Shown here one piece after another: positions 1 through 6,767 of a stretch of DNA of 16,638 nucleotides. Each line of letters begins with the position of its first letter. The stretch's first letter is position 1. A model generated the notes under the pieces. That model was not told the DNA's origin. It saw only the letters and a list, made by a program, of their open reading frames with translations, and did no database searches. The stretch covers positions 1 to 16,638 of the forward strand of contig JAQWKF010000134.1 in assembly GCA_029247985.1 (NCBI GenBank), read 5' to 3'. The translations under genes and the position numbers were made by a program. Source of the DNA: Flavobacteriaceae bacterium (GTDB lineage: Bacteria; Bacteroidota; Bacteroidia; Flavobacteriales; Flavobacteriaceae).

Positions 1-1168
1 GTTAGAAAAGATGATGCAAGCCCAAAAACGCTTTTTAGGCCCTGCCAACAACACCAAGCGCTACGACATTTTATTGATGTTGATGAGCATGGAAGAGCTG
101 CAACATTTTGGTGGTGTTCAAGGCGCTTTAGAGCACCACACTTCTACCACTGTGGTCTTTTTTGAGGATATCGGAAAAGACTCGCTTAAAGAATACCTTA
201 CCGATGTGGTGTCTCATGAATTTTTCCATACACTCACCCCCTTAAACGTACACTCCGAACAGATTCATTACTTTAACTACAACGAAGGTGTAATGTCACA
301 ACATCTTTGGATGTACGAGGGGACTACGGAATATTTTGCCAATCTTTTCCAAGTGCAACAAGACCTTATAGATGAAGAAAACTTCTATGGTCGTATGTCT
401 GACAAAATCTCCAGTGCAAAAAATTACGATGATACCATGCCATTTACCGTAATGAGCACCAATATTGTTGACGAACCCTATCAGTCCAATTACCAAAACG
501 TATACTACAAGGGTGCCTTGATTAATATGTGTTTGGATATTATCATAAGAGAAGAGAGTGGGGGAGCGCGCGGTTTGCTTTCCGTGATGCAAGCCTTGGC
601 CGCAAAATACGGTGTAGATACACCCTTTACGGACAATCAGCTTTTTGATGAAATTGTTGCAATGACCTATCCAGCTGTTGGCGCCTTTATCAAAACCTAT
701 GTCGAGGGTGAAACACCCATTCCGTACAGTAACTTTTTAGAAAAGGTAGGGCTTGGTATTTCTTCTGTTGATGAAAAATTACAAAGCATCATTATGTTGG
801 ATTCTCGGACTCCTTTTATTGGTTCTGAACCCAATGAAGACGGCGGTAGAGACTTGGTCGTAAAAGGATTGAACAATCGCCTAGCGGCAATTGGCTTTAA
901 AGAGGGCGATATGTTGCGAGTATTTAACGGAACAGATTTACCTGAAATCTCGCAAGAAAGCATGGGCGCACTCAATATGCTGTTTGGTACATCTTTTAGC
1001 TGGACGCCAGAGCAGGAGGTAAGCTTTGAAGTAGATCGTGAAGGCACCCGCATGACGTTGAGCGGAACGGCAGGGGTAGCTGTAGCAGCAGCCAAAGGCA
1101 TTCGTGTTAAAGAAGATGCCACGCCAGCACAAACCGCATTGCGCAACGCTTGGTTACATGAAAATTAA
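1..1168 (+). CDS. M61-family metallopeptidase with PDZ domain, C-terminal part (5' end outside window)
   Basis: This is the C-terminal part of a gluzincin peptidase of the M61 (glycyl aminopeptidase-like) family. The reading frame is open to the left edge (codons start at base 2), so the gene begins upstream, and the ATG at 11 is not a start I would use. Numbering from that ATG, a zinc-binding HEFFH lies at residues 69–73 (bases 215–229) and the probable third ligand is the Glu of MYEG at residue 103, followed by TTEYFANL. Residues from about 270 look like a PDZ domain (GRDLVVKGLNN...GFKEGDMLRVFNG), the usual M61 order of catalytic domain then PDZ. Family members are typically around 600 residues, so about 388 visible codons is roughly the last two thirds. 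Such proteins are often exported, but the N-terminus that would show this is missing. The family call is firm; the substrate is unknown. Confidence 0.88.
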   Translation, partial: LEKMMQAQKRFLGPANNTKRYDILLMLMSMEELQHFGGVQGALEHHTSTTVVFFEDIGKDSLKEYLTDVVSHEFFHTLTPLNVHSEQIHYFNYNEGVMSQHLWMYEGTTEYFANLFQVQQDLIDEENFYGRMSDKISSAKNYDDTMPFTVMSTNIVDEPYQSNYQNVYYKGALINMCLDIIIREESGGARGLLSVMQALAAKYGVDTPFTDNQLFDEIVAMTYPAVGAFIKTYVEGETPIPYSNFLEKVGLGISSVDEKLQSIIMLDSRTPFIGSEPNEDGGRDLVVKGLNNRLAAIGFKEGDMLRVFNGTDLPEISQESMGALNMLFGTSFSWTPEQEVSFEVDREGTRMTLSGTAGVAVAAAKGIRVKEDATPAQTALRNAWLHEN

Positions 1169-1196
1169 GAGGTAGGAAACAGTTAATAAAAATCGT

Positions 1197-1865
1197 TTGC
1201 AGTTAAAGAAGGAAATATTTTCGTTTTTCAAGCAGCTCAAGGAAAATAACAACCGTGAGTGGTTTGAAGCGCACAAAGCTGAATTTAAAGCCTTAGAGGG
1301 GACTGTAAAGCAATTTGGCGAAGCGCTAAAAGAAAAGCTCAACCAGCACGATAGTATAGACCGTTTTAAGCTGTTCCGCATTTACCGTGATGTGCGCTTT
1401 TCCAAAGACAAAACACCCTACAAAACCCATTTTGGATTGACCTGGCACCGTAGCAAACCTGAATTGCGTGGGGGCTATTATTTACATCTTAAACCCGATG
1501 ATATCTTTTTGGCCTGTGGGTTTTGGGATCCTGCCCCGGCAGACCTCAAGCGCATCCGACAAGAAATAGACCTAGATGCGGATGAATATCGCACCGTTAT
1601 TAACGACGCAGCTTTTAAAAGCGTTTGGAGCGAACTCCAAGGCAATGCCGTGAAAACCGCACCCAAGGGCTATGCCAAAGACCACCCAGCGATCGATTTG
1701 CTGCGTTTTAAGCAACATATTTTTATGATACGCTACACGGCAGCAGAAGCCTGCGCTCCTGACTTTATGGATCGCCTAGACGCTGCGCTACATGCCGTAC
1801 GGCCCTTTGTAGATTATATGAGTACCGTGCTGACGACCAATGCGGATGGGGAGAGTTTGGTTTAG
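1197..1865 (+). CDS. DUF2461 (TIGR02453-type) family protein
   Basis: This is a soluble protein of about 222 residues, matching the family length. Hallmarks are NNNREWF at residues 18–23 and FRIYRDVRFSKDKTPYKTHFG at about 60–80, both typical of DUF2461, a widespread bacterial family of unknown biochemical function. No signal peptide or membrane segment is visible. The start is awkward: an in-frame TAG sits at 1173–1175, and the only standard start codon before the conserved region is TTG at 1197–1199. Homologues recalled from Flavobacteriia begin at about this point, so TTG is accepted with moderate confidence. The gene lies 28 bases after the M61 gene on the same strand and may be transcribed with it. 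Confidence 0.82.
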   Translation: MQLKKEIFSFFKQLKENNNREWFEAHKAEFKALEGTVKQFGEALKEKLNQHDSIDRFKLFRIYRDVRFSKDKTPYKTHFGLTWHRSKPELRGGYYLHLKPDDIFLACGFWDPAPADLKRIRQEIDLDADEYRTVINDAAFKSVWSELQGNAVKTAPKGYAKDHPAIDLLRFKQHIFMIRYTAAEACAPDFMDRLDAALHAVRPFVDYMSTVLTTNADGESLV

Positions 1866-1939
1866 AGTATGAGGTTTTTAAATTCAACTTTGCTCGTTGA
1901 TCAATAAAAATGAATTAAAGTTCATTAAAATTATAAAAA

Positions 1940-2737
1940 TCATTCACCATAAAACCAATTATCGTATTCTTTAACCTCTTCAGAAAGCTGTTCGATGTAA
2001 TGTTTTTCTTTTCTAAAACAATCACAGTTCACAGCATAATTTGAATTACAAGTAATTTTTAAATGCTTGCAAAATATGGGGTTGTCACCAGATTCGTATA
2101 ATATTCCTTTGTATTTATTGATTGCATGATAACGACATATAAAACAATTCCTCAAATTAAAATTCTTTGAAGCATAAAATACTATCGCTTTTTTAAATCT
2201 TTTAGAGCGGCTATAATTATTTATACTTTCTATTGCGTAATCTACTAAACTATCTCCATACCCTTGGATTATGCTATTAATTTCCCTCAAATAAATTTCC
2301 TGTAAAACACACCTTCCGTCTTTATTAAGTGTTATAAACACATACGACTTCCTGCAATTACCTTCACAGAAAGATTTGTTTTTGTCCACAACGGGGAGTG
2401 CATGAAAATCGGCATTCAGAAAAATTTCTGCGACTTCCTTAATGGTAGCCGAATCAGGAATACACTTGGGATTACGTACCATAATTTGCTTAAGGGTAAA
2501 CAGCGAATAAACCGAAGTGTCTATGGTAAAGTCATGAGGATCATAGCTATCCACAAAACTGATTCGTGCCAAGTCAGTCATGCTTAGCATACCAACAATT
2601 TTAGCACCAGAAACAACAGGCAAATGCCTTACACGATGCTTTTTAAAAAGTTTTTCGGCTTGGCCCAAACCATCGGTTAGGTATAAGACAATGGGGTCAA
2701 AGGCCATAATATGATGTACGGATTCTCGTTTTTTCAT
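1940..2737 (-). CDS. Chimeric protein: truncated CBS-domain pair joined to a Cys-rich tail
   Basis: Residues 1–118 are a CBS-domain pair of the small stand-alone Flavobacteriia type: first CBS about 8–60 (RHLPVVSGAKIVGMLSMTDL), second from about 83 (IMVRNP...FHALPVVD). The second CBS stops right after PVVDKN (residues 115–120). The expected closing strand and helix, normally like LVGIVTTTDLI, are absent. Instead the frame runs on for about 145 residues with nine cysteines: C124, C128, C143, C198-x2-C201-x2-H204, C223, C230, C238 and C240. There is no Met after residue 86, so the tail has no start of its own. By hand count, G+C is about 40% over 2401–2580 and about 28% over 1981–2340, so the change at about 2378 is visible in both protein and DNA. 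CBS pairs usually bind adenine nucleotides; the truncation probably damages that site. The tail's function is not recognised. It may be an in-frame fusion caused by acquired DNA or a decaying gene. Confidence 0.75.
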   Translation of the reverse strand: MKKRESVHHIMAFDPIVLYLTDGLGQAEKLFKKHRVRHLPVVSGAKIVGMLSMTDLARISFVDSYDPHDFTIDTSVYSLFTLKQIMVRNPKCIPDSATIKEVAEIFLNADFHALPVVDKNKSFCEGNCRKSYVFITLNKDGRCVLQEIYLREINSIIQGYGDSLVDYAIESINNYSRSKRFKKAIVFYASKNFNLRNCFICRYHAINKYKGILYESGDNPIFCKHLKITCNSNYAVNCDCFRKEKHYIEQLSEEVKEYDNWFYGE

Positions 2738-2786
2738 GATAAAAAGATTTAGGTTGTACTAAAGTTACAAAAAATGATCAAATGTT

Positions 2787-2794
2787 TATCTTTG
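2787..2794 (+). promoter_or_regulatory. Candidate Bacteroidota -7 element upstream of DUF4834 gene
   Basis: TATCTTTG matches TAnnTTTG at all six fixed positions and ends 14 bases before the ATG at 2809. Transcription starting a few bases after it would exclude the in-frame ATG at 2782, so the element also decides the start codon. No good TTTG-like -33 element is seen at the right distance. Confidence 0.42.
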
Positions 2795-2808
2795 CGGCTC
2801 CTAATCTT

Positions 2809-2979
2809 ATGAATCTACTCAAGTATATCGCCTTGTTCGCGATCCTTTATTTTGGCATTACCATCGCTCTTCGTGTTGTTTTAGACAGGCTTTATCGCAA
2901 GATTCAAAAGCGCTATGTGGCAAAAGAAAATAGACGCTTCAACGAAACAAAAACAACAAAAAAGAAAAAACGTACTTAA
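2809..2979 (+). CDS. DUF4834-like small membrane protein
   Basis: This is a 56-residue protein starting MNLLKYIALFAILYFGITIAL: one N-terminal hydrophobic helix (about residues 3–23), then a strongly basic tail ending in KKKKRT. That layout matches the short DUF4834 proteins of Flavobacteriia, whose function is unknown. Topology is probably a single inner-membrane anchor with a cytoplasmic basic tail, by the positive-inside rule. The longer version from ATG 2782 is rejected because a -7 promoter match (2787–2794) lies inside it. The stop overlaps the stop of the convergent gene at 2976 within one palindromic TTAA. Confidence 0.6.
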   Translation: MNLLKYIALFAILYFGITIALRVVLDRLYRKIQKRYVAKENRRFNETKTTKKKKRT

Positions 2980-3392
2980 ACAGCTTTGGAGAGGCGATCT
3001 GCAACCAACAACTGTAACTGGTCTTGCAAGCGTACAATAACTAAATTCATCATACGCTTGTTTAGCTTGGACGAGTTTTGAATGTAAAATGCGTATTCCG
3101 CTACAGTAAACTGGCCAATCAACATACCCTTAACAGCGTTGCGAAACTTTTGATCCTTGCAAATGGCCGTTTCAACATACTGCATGCGTTTCTCTAACGA
3201 AAGCTCATAGAACACGCCCTTGTGTTTGTTAGCATAATTCACAAATGCTGCAATTAGTATGGGGTTTTGCAATTTTAATACAGGGCGTAAGGTGGCGTTC
3301 TGAAATCGCTCTTCATCAGACATATTGTCAAAAGTTTGATGCTTTTTAATTTCTGGACGTATACGCAGTAGATCGTTGTGCCGGTCGTTCAT
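2976..3392 (-). CDS. Conserved uncharacterised Flavobacteriia protein (138 aa)
   Basis: This is a soluble, largely helical, basic protein with no signal peptide or membrane segment. Its core (NATLRPVLKLQNPIL at about 32–47, KGVFYELSLEKRMQYVE at about 58–74, KDQKFRNAVKGMLIGQFT at about 79–96, then SSKLNKRMMN) resembles a small family I recall from Flavobacteriia. Some databases label that family 'glyoxalase', but I see no vicinal-oxygen-chelate fold signature or metal ligands to support it, so no function is given. The start ATG (3390–3392) is the first in frame and fits the family N-terminus. The gene overlaps the DUF4834 gene tail to tail by 4 bases and is divergent from ald across 205 bp. 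Confidence 0.75.
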   Translation of the reverse strand: MNDRHNDLLRIRPEIKKHQTFDNMSDEERFQNATLRPVLKLQNPILIAAFVNYANKHKGVFYELSLEKRMQYVETAICKDQKFRNAVKGMLIGQFTVAEYAFYIQNSSKLNKRMMNLVIVRLQDQLQLLVADRLSKAV

Positions 3393-3546
3393 GTCAAAAT
3401 TTTCTATAAATTTATGATCAAATCAATCGCAATGCTTTCGCATAGCTGTGTATCTTTTCAATAGGTTTTTAACAATTGGTTTTGGTAAGCGACAATTTTC
3501 TGAATAAAAATATTAAATGAAATATAATTTATCTTATGTTAAATTG

Positions 3547-3576
3547 TTGATGTATGCGTTGTTTTATATAATTTAG
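3547..3576 (+). promoter_or_regulatory. Candidate promoter of ald (TTG–19 bp–TAATTTAG)
   Basis: A TTG at 3547–3549 is followed after 19 bases by TAATTTAG (3569–3576), which matches five of the six fixed bases of TAnnTTTG. The spacing is right for a Bacteroidota sigma-A promoter, and the predicted start would give a leader of about 15 nt to the ATG at 3598. It lies in the longest gene-free stretch of the window (3393–3597), where I see no RNA gene or strong hairpin. Confidence 0.35.
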
Positions 3577-3597
3577 TATTACCAAATCACATTACCC

Positions 3598-4701
3598 ATG
3601 ATAATAGGCATACCAAAAGAATGTAAGAATAATGAATATCGCGTTGGGCTTATGCCCCAGCAGGTTGCTGCCTTAGCGCAAACATATAAGGTTGTTGTAA
3701 AACTAGATGCGGGACTAGGCGCTGGATTCTCAAACAAAGATTATGTAGATTCTGGAGCCATTCTCGTGTCGAGCATGGAAGAAGTTTACGCTAAAGCAAC
3801 TTTTATCGTTAAGGTCAAAGAACCCTTACCGAAAGAATATGCGCTAATCAAGCGACACCACACCCTATTTACGTTTTTCCATTTTGCTGCTTCTTTAGCA
3901 CTCACAAAAGCCATGCTTAAATCCGAAGCAACGTGTATTGCGTATGAAACTATCGAAGACATACATGGCGCATTGCCTCTTTTGGCACCCATGTCAGAAG
4001 TTGCTGGACGGCTGGCAGGACAGCAAGCAGCAAAATATCTCGAAAAACCACAAGGTGGCAGCGGAATACTAATAGGCGGTGTTACAGGTGTAGCGCCCGC
4101 CAAAGCACTGGTTCTGGGTGGTGGCGTTGTAGGTACGAATGCAGCAGATGTACTTGTGGGTATGGGAGCAGATGTAACCATCTGCGATATCAATGAAAGT
4201 CGCTTAGCAACACTAAAAAAAATGTTTAAGGGTAAAATAAAACCCCTTTTGGCTACAAAAGAAAATATCTTGGGACAATTACCCATTGTAGACACTGTAA
4301 TTGGAGCCGTTTTGGTCAAAGGAGCCAAAGCACCAAAGCTAATTACTAAAGAAATGTTGTCTTTGCTGAAACACCATACTGTGTTGATAGATGTTGCGGT
4401 AGATCAAGGCGGTTGTTTTGAAACCACAAAACCCACAACACACGAAAATCCAACCTATTATGTGGATGACATATTACACTATGCCGTAGCAAATATGCCC
4501 GGTGCAGTGCCAAGAACTTCCACCCAAGCCTTGTCAAATAAAACCTTTCCTTATGTTATGGAACTCCTTAACAAATCAATAGATCAACTCCCCGCCGATG
4601 TGCTTAAAGGAGTGAATATGCATCAGGGTAAGCTTACAAATCGAGAAGTAGCAGATGCGTTTAAACTTCCCTACACCGATTTGGCAACTATTCTTGGGTA
4701 A
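3598..4701 (+). CDS. ald: Alanine dehydrogenase
   Basis: Catalyses the reversible NAD-dependent oxidative deamination of L-alanine to pyruvate and ammonium in the cytoplasm. The 367 residues match the family length. Residues expected from well-studied alanine dehydrogenases are present: substrate-binding R15 and K74, catalytic H95 (FFHFAAS), the Rossmann loop LGGGVVGTNAA at about 173–183 with acidic D197 at the end of its second strand (ICDIN), and catalytic D269 (DVAVDQGG). A further typical segment is YYVDDILHYAVANMPGAVPRTST. The start at 3598 gives the canonical MIIGIPKE N-terminus. It leads a plus-strand group with the oxygenase (16-nt gap) and the SUI1 factor. The enzyme is complete with no missing key residue. 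Confidence 0.96.
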   Translation: MIIGIPKECKNNEYRVGLMPQQVAALAQTYKVVVKLDAGLGAGFSNKDYVDSGAILVSSMEEVYAKATFIVKVKEPLPKEYALIKRHHTLFTFFHFAASLALTKAMLKSEATCIAYETIEDIHGALPLLAPMSEVAGRLAGQQAAKYLEKPQGGSGILIGGVTGVAPAKALVLGGGVVGTNAADVLVGMGADVTICDINESRLATLKKMFKGKIKPLLATKENILGQLPIVDTVIGAVLVKGAKAPKLITKEMLSLLKHHTVLIDVAVDQGGCFETTKPTTHENPTYYVDDILHYAVANMPGAVPRTSTQALSNKTFPYVMELLNKSIDQLPADVLKGVNMHQGKLTNREVADAFKLPYTDLATILG

Positions 4702-4717
4702 TTCCTATTTTCGTACC

Positions 4718-5668
4718 ATGAACAGTATTCCATCATTAAACCTGCAACAATTTATTTCAGGCGATTTAGCCCAACAACAGCAATTTATACTAGACTTGGG
4801 TAACGCCTTTGAGGAAATAGGTTTTGTTGCTATTTCAGGTCATTACTTAGACGCAGCGCTTATCGACGAGCTATACACACAAATCAAGGCATTTTTTGAT
4901 TTGCCAGAAGACGTGAAAAAAAAATATGAAATTGAAGGTCTAGGCGGACAACGCGGCTACACCTCATTTGGCAAAGAACACGCAAAGGGTAAAAAAGAAG
5001 GGGATTTAAAGGAATTTTGGCATTTTGGTCAATATGCAGAAGTTCCAGAAATATTAAAACCGCACTACCCTCCAAATGTTATCGTTGAAGAATTACCTGC
5101 TTTCAATGAAGTAGGCGAAAAAGTTTTTAAGGCATTGGAAAAAACAGCCATGGCATTATTGCGTGCCATATCGTTGCATTTGGGTCTTAAGCAACATTAT
5201 TTTGATGCGTTTGTTGCTACTGGAAATAGCATCCTTCGCCCAATACACTACCCCCCTATTCAACAAGCGCCAAAGAATGCAGAGCGTGCTGCAGCACATG
5301 GTGATATCAACTTGATTACGCTGCTTATGGGAGCGCATGGCAGAGGGCTGCAAGTACTAAATCGCAAAGGTGATTGGATAGATGCTATTGCTGGAGAAAA
5401 TGAATTGATGGTCAATGTAGGTGATATGCTTTCACGACACACCAACAACGTGTTAAAATCAACAATTCATCGTGTGGCAAACCCTCCCAAAGAAATGTGG
5501 GGAAGTTCGCGATACTCTATTCCATTTTTTATGCACCCCATCGCTACCATGCCCTTAAACGTATTGCCACATTGCATAAACGATCAGCAACCCAAACAAT
5601 ATGCTGACATAACCGCTGGCGACTTTCTCACAGAACGACTCATAGACCTTGGATTACTCAAAGCATAA
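4718..5668 (+). CDS. Isopenicillin N synthase-family 2-oxoglutarate/Fe(II)-type oxygenase
   Basis: This is a 316-residue non-haem iron oxygenase. The N-terminal DIOX_N-like region (about 5–110) holds FEEIGFVAISGH, and the C-terminal 2OG-FeII_Oxy domain (about 165–275) holds the iron ligands H194 and D196 (HGDINLITLL) and H251 (STIHRV), plus the R265-x-S267 pair (RYSIPFF) that usually binds the 2-oxoglutarate carboxylate. GLQV and VNVGDML are further family marks. The substrate cannot be read from sequence; a beta-lactam role is not implied by the family name. The start is ATG 4718, because the upstream in-frame extension to 4655 lies inside ald and lacks homology. It sits 16 nt after ald and overlaps the SUI1 gene by one base (TAATG), which suggests co-transcription and possibly translational coupling. 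Confidence 0.9.
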   Translation: MNSIPSLNLQQFISGDLAQQQQFILDLGNAFEEIGFVAISGHYLDAALIDELYTQIKAFFDLPEDVKKKYEIEGLGGQRGYTSFGKEHAKGKKEGDLKEFWHFGQYAEVPEILKPHYPPNVIVEELPAFNEVGEKVFKALEKTAMALLRAISLHLGLKQHYFDAFVATGNSILRPIHYPPIQQAPKNAERAAAHGDINLITLLMGAHGRGLQVLNRKGDWIDAIAGENELMVNVGDMLSRHTNNVLKSTIHRVANPPKEMWGSSRYSIPFFMHPIATMPLNVLPHCINDQQPKQYADITAGDFLTERLIDLGLLKA

Positions 5669-6003
5669 TGGCCAAACTCAACAATTTATCGGATTTAAAA
5701 AAACTATTCCCAGAAGCTGAAGGCACCTATACCCCACCTTCAGAAAAAGAGGGAGGTTTGCCGAAACAATATTTAGAAGCCCACTTTAGCAATAAAGGGC
5801 GTGGAGGTAAAACGGTTACCATTATCAAAGGGTTTGAAGGTACTCCAGAAGCACTTAAATCATTAGCTAAAGTACTCAAGCAACACTGTGGTGTGGGCGG
5901 TAGTATTAAAGATAACGACATCATCATTCAAGGGAATATGCGAGATAAAATCATGATATTCCTCCAAAAAGAAGGCCATCAAGTAAAACGCGTAGGAGGT
6001 TAA
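5668..6003 (+). CDS. SUI1/eIF1-family translation factor (YciH-like)
   Basis: This 111-residue protein is homologous to bacterial YciH and to archaeal/eukaryotic eIF1 (SUI1), which act at the ribosomal P site during start-codon selection. The SUI1 core spans about residues 40–108: GRGGKTVTIIKGFEG, LAKVLKQHCGVGGSIKDNDIIIQG and a C-terminal FLQKEGHQVKRVGG, all typical. An N-terminal stretch of about 35 residues (LSDLKKLFPEAEGTY) is usual for bacterial members. YciH has been reported to modulate initiation fidelity in E. coli; the exact role in Bacteroidota is not known. The start ATG overlaps the oxygenase stop as TAATG, so reinitiation from that gene is likely. Confidence 0.92.
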   Translation: MAKLNNLSDLKKLFPEAEGTYTPPSEKEGGLPKQYLEAHFSNKGRGGKTVTIIKGFEGTPEALKSLAKVLKQHCGVGGSIKDNDIIIQGNMRDKIMIFLQKEGHQVKRVGG

Positions 6004-6019
6004 GATGGGCTTGATGCCA

Positions 6020-6027
6020 TAATTTTG
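6020..6027 (+). promoter_or_regulatory. Candidate -7 element upstream of Spondin_N lipoprotein
   Basis: TAATTTTG matches TAnnTTTG fully, 44 bases before ATG 6072, so this gene can be transcribed separately from the SUI1 gene. No matching TTTG at the -33 position is obvious. Confidence 0.4.
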
Positions 6028-6071
6028 GTACAAAAATTGTGTGTCTATTTCCAAACCTAAACCTTCAAATT

Positions 6072-6767
6072 ATGCGCTTACTTATGCTAGTCTTTGTGCT
6101 TACCCTTATTTTGTCATGTAAAGAAAGTGAAATCGAAATATCGAAACCTGAGGAGCCAGCTCAAAACGAAACAGCTGAATACACAGTTACATTTACATTT
6201 AATTGGAACAATACGGATTTCCCCGTAGACTACCCATCAAATCCACATTTTTCATCTTTAGTTGGATGGGTTCACCAAAAAGACAACACTTTTTTTGACG
6301 CAGGAAAAATAGCCACAGATGGGATTAAAAGCATGGCAGAGGTTGGAGGCACTGCTACCCTAGTTGAAGAACTTCAAGCGCTTATAGATCAAAAAAAAGG
6401 GCTTAAAACCTATGTGGGAAGTGGCGTGGGAAGTGGCTTGGGAAGCGGTGTTGGAAATATTTCTTTGGATGTTACCATCAGCAATGAATTTCCAGCCGTA
6501 TCATTCGCCACCATGCTTGCCCCTAGTCCAGATTGGTATATAGCAGCTGTAAACGTTGTTTTAACAGATGATGATGGTAGTTTTATCGAGACCAAAACAA
6601 TACATGGTGGTGTTTATGATGCGGGAACCGATAACGGCACGACATTTACTGCTGCCAATAGCTTTAGTAATCCCAGAGAAAACATTAGAATCATAACGCA
6701 AGCACCACTAGGTGACGGCAATGGCGTGAAGTCATCTATTTGCAGCGTTGCTTTCGCAAAAAAATAA
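6072..6767 (+). CDS. Spondin_N domain lipoprotein with (VGSG)n insert
   Basis: This is a 231-residue lipoprotein. Residues 1–15 form a short hydrophobic signal and LILSC ends in lipidated C16. The rest is a Spondin_N domain: YTVTFTFNW at about 37–45, NPHFSSLVGWVH at 58–69, the run from GKIATDGIKSMAEVGG, and APSPDWYIAAVNVVL at 150–164. In Bacteroidota such proteins are exposed envelope proteins of unknown role; in animals the fold is found in extracellular-matrix spondins. An odd feature is V115–G126, three copies of a 12-bp unit encoding VGSG-type tetrapeptides, partly continued at V127–G128. The longer start at GTG 6039 is rejected because it would bury the signal peptide. The stop TAA directly abuts the stop of ung on the other strand. 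Confidence 0.85.
   Translation: MRLLMLVFVLTLILSCKESEIEISKPEEPAQNETAEYTVTFTFNWNNTDFPVDYPSNPHFSSLVGWVHQKDNTFFDAGKIATDGIKSMAEVGGTATLVEELQALIDQKKGLKTYVGSGVGSGLGSGVGNISLDVTISNEFPAVSFATMLAPSPDWYIAAVNVVLTDDDGSFIETKTIHGGVYDAGTDNGTTFTAANSFSNPRENIRIITQAPLGDGNGVKSSICSVAFAKK
6414..6449 (+). repeat. 12-bp in-frame tandem repeat (3 copies) in Spondin_N gene
   Basis: Three adjacent 12-base units start at 6414, 6426 and 6438. The first two are identical and the third differs at three positions. Each encodes a V/L-G-S-G tetrapeptide. Gain or loss of a unit keeps the frame. Confidence 0.8.

Noticed and set aside
1909..1926. Small hairpin (AATGAA / TTCATT, 6-base loop) between DUF2461 and the CBS gene as a terminator
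   Set aside because: The stem is only six mostly A-T pairs with no U tract of useful length, so it is likely chance in AT-rich DNA.
1870..2400. Insertion sequence or integron cassette as the source of the CBS tail
   Set aside because: No transposase, terminal inverted repeats, target duplication or attC-like hairpin can be seen at either end of the AT-rich segment.
2782..2808. Longer N-terminus for the DUF4834 protein (MFIFAAPNL...)
   Set aside because: A full -7 promoter match (2787–2794) lies inside this stretch, and family members start near MNLLKY.
3393..3597. Possible small RNA or riboswitch in the longest intergenic stretch
   Set aside because: No strong paired stems or known riboswitch core are visible; only a modest ald promoter candidate is seen.
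3786..4328. Long open frames antisense to ald, and others antisense to the M61, oxygenase, symporter and aroC genes
   Set aside because: They lie opposite strongly conserved proteins, lack recognisable domains and have the composition of complement frames.
4706..4713. TATTTTCG as a promoter for the oxygenase, and similarly TATTTTAG at 13678–13685 for the acyltransferase
   Set aside because: Each has a mismatch and ends only 4–5 bases before the start codon, leaving no room for a transcript start; co-transcription with the upstream gene is simpler.
4655..4717. N-terminal extension of the oxygenase into ald
   Set aside because: It lies inside the ald coding region and has no oxygenase similarity; ATG 4718 gives a normal N-terminus.
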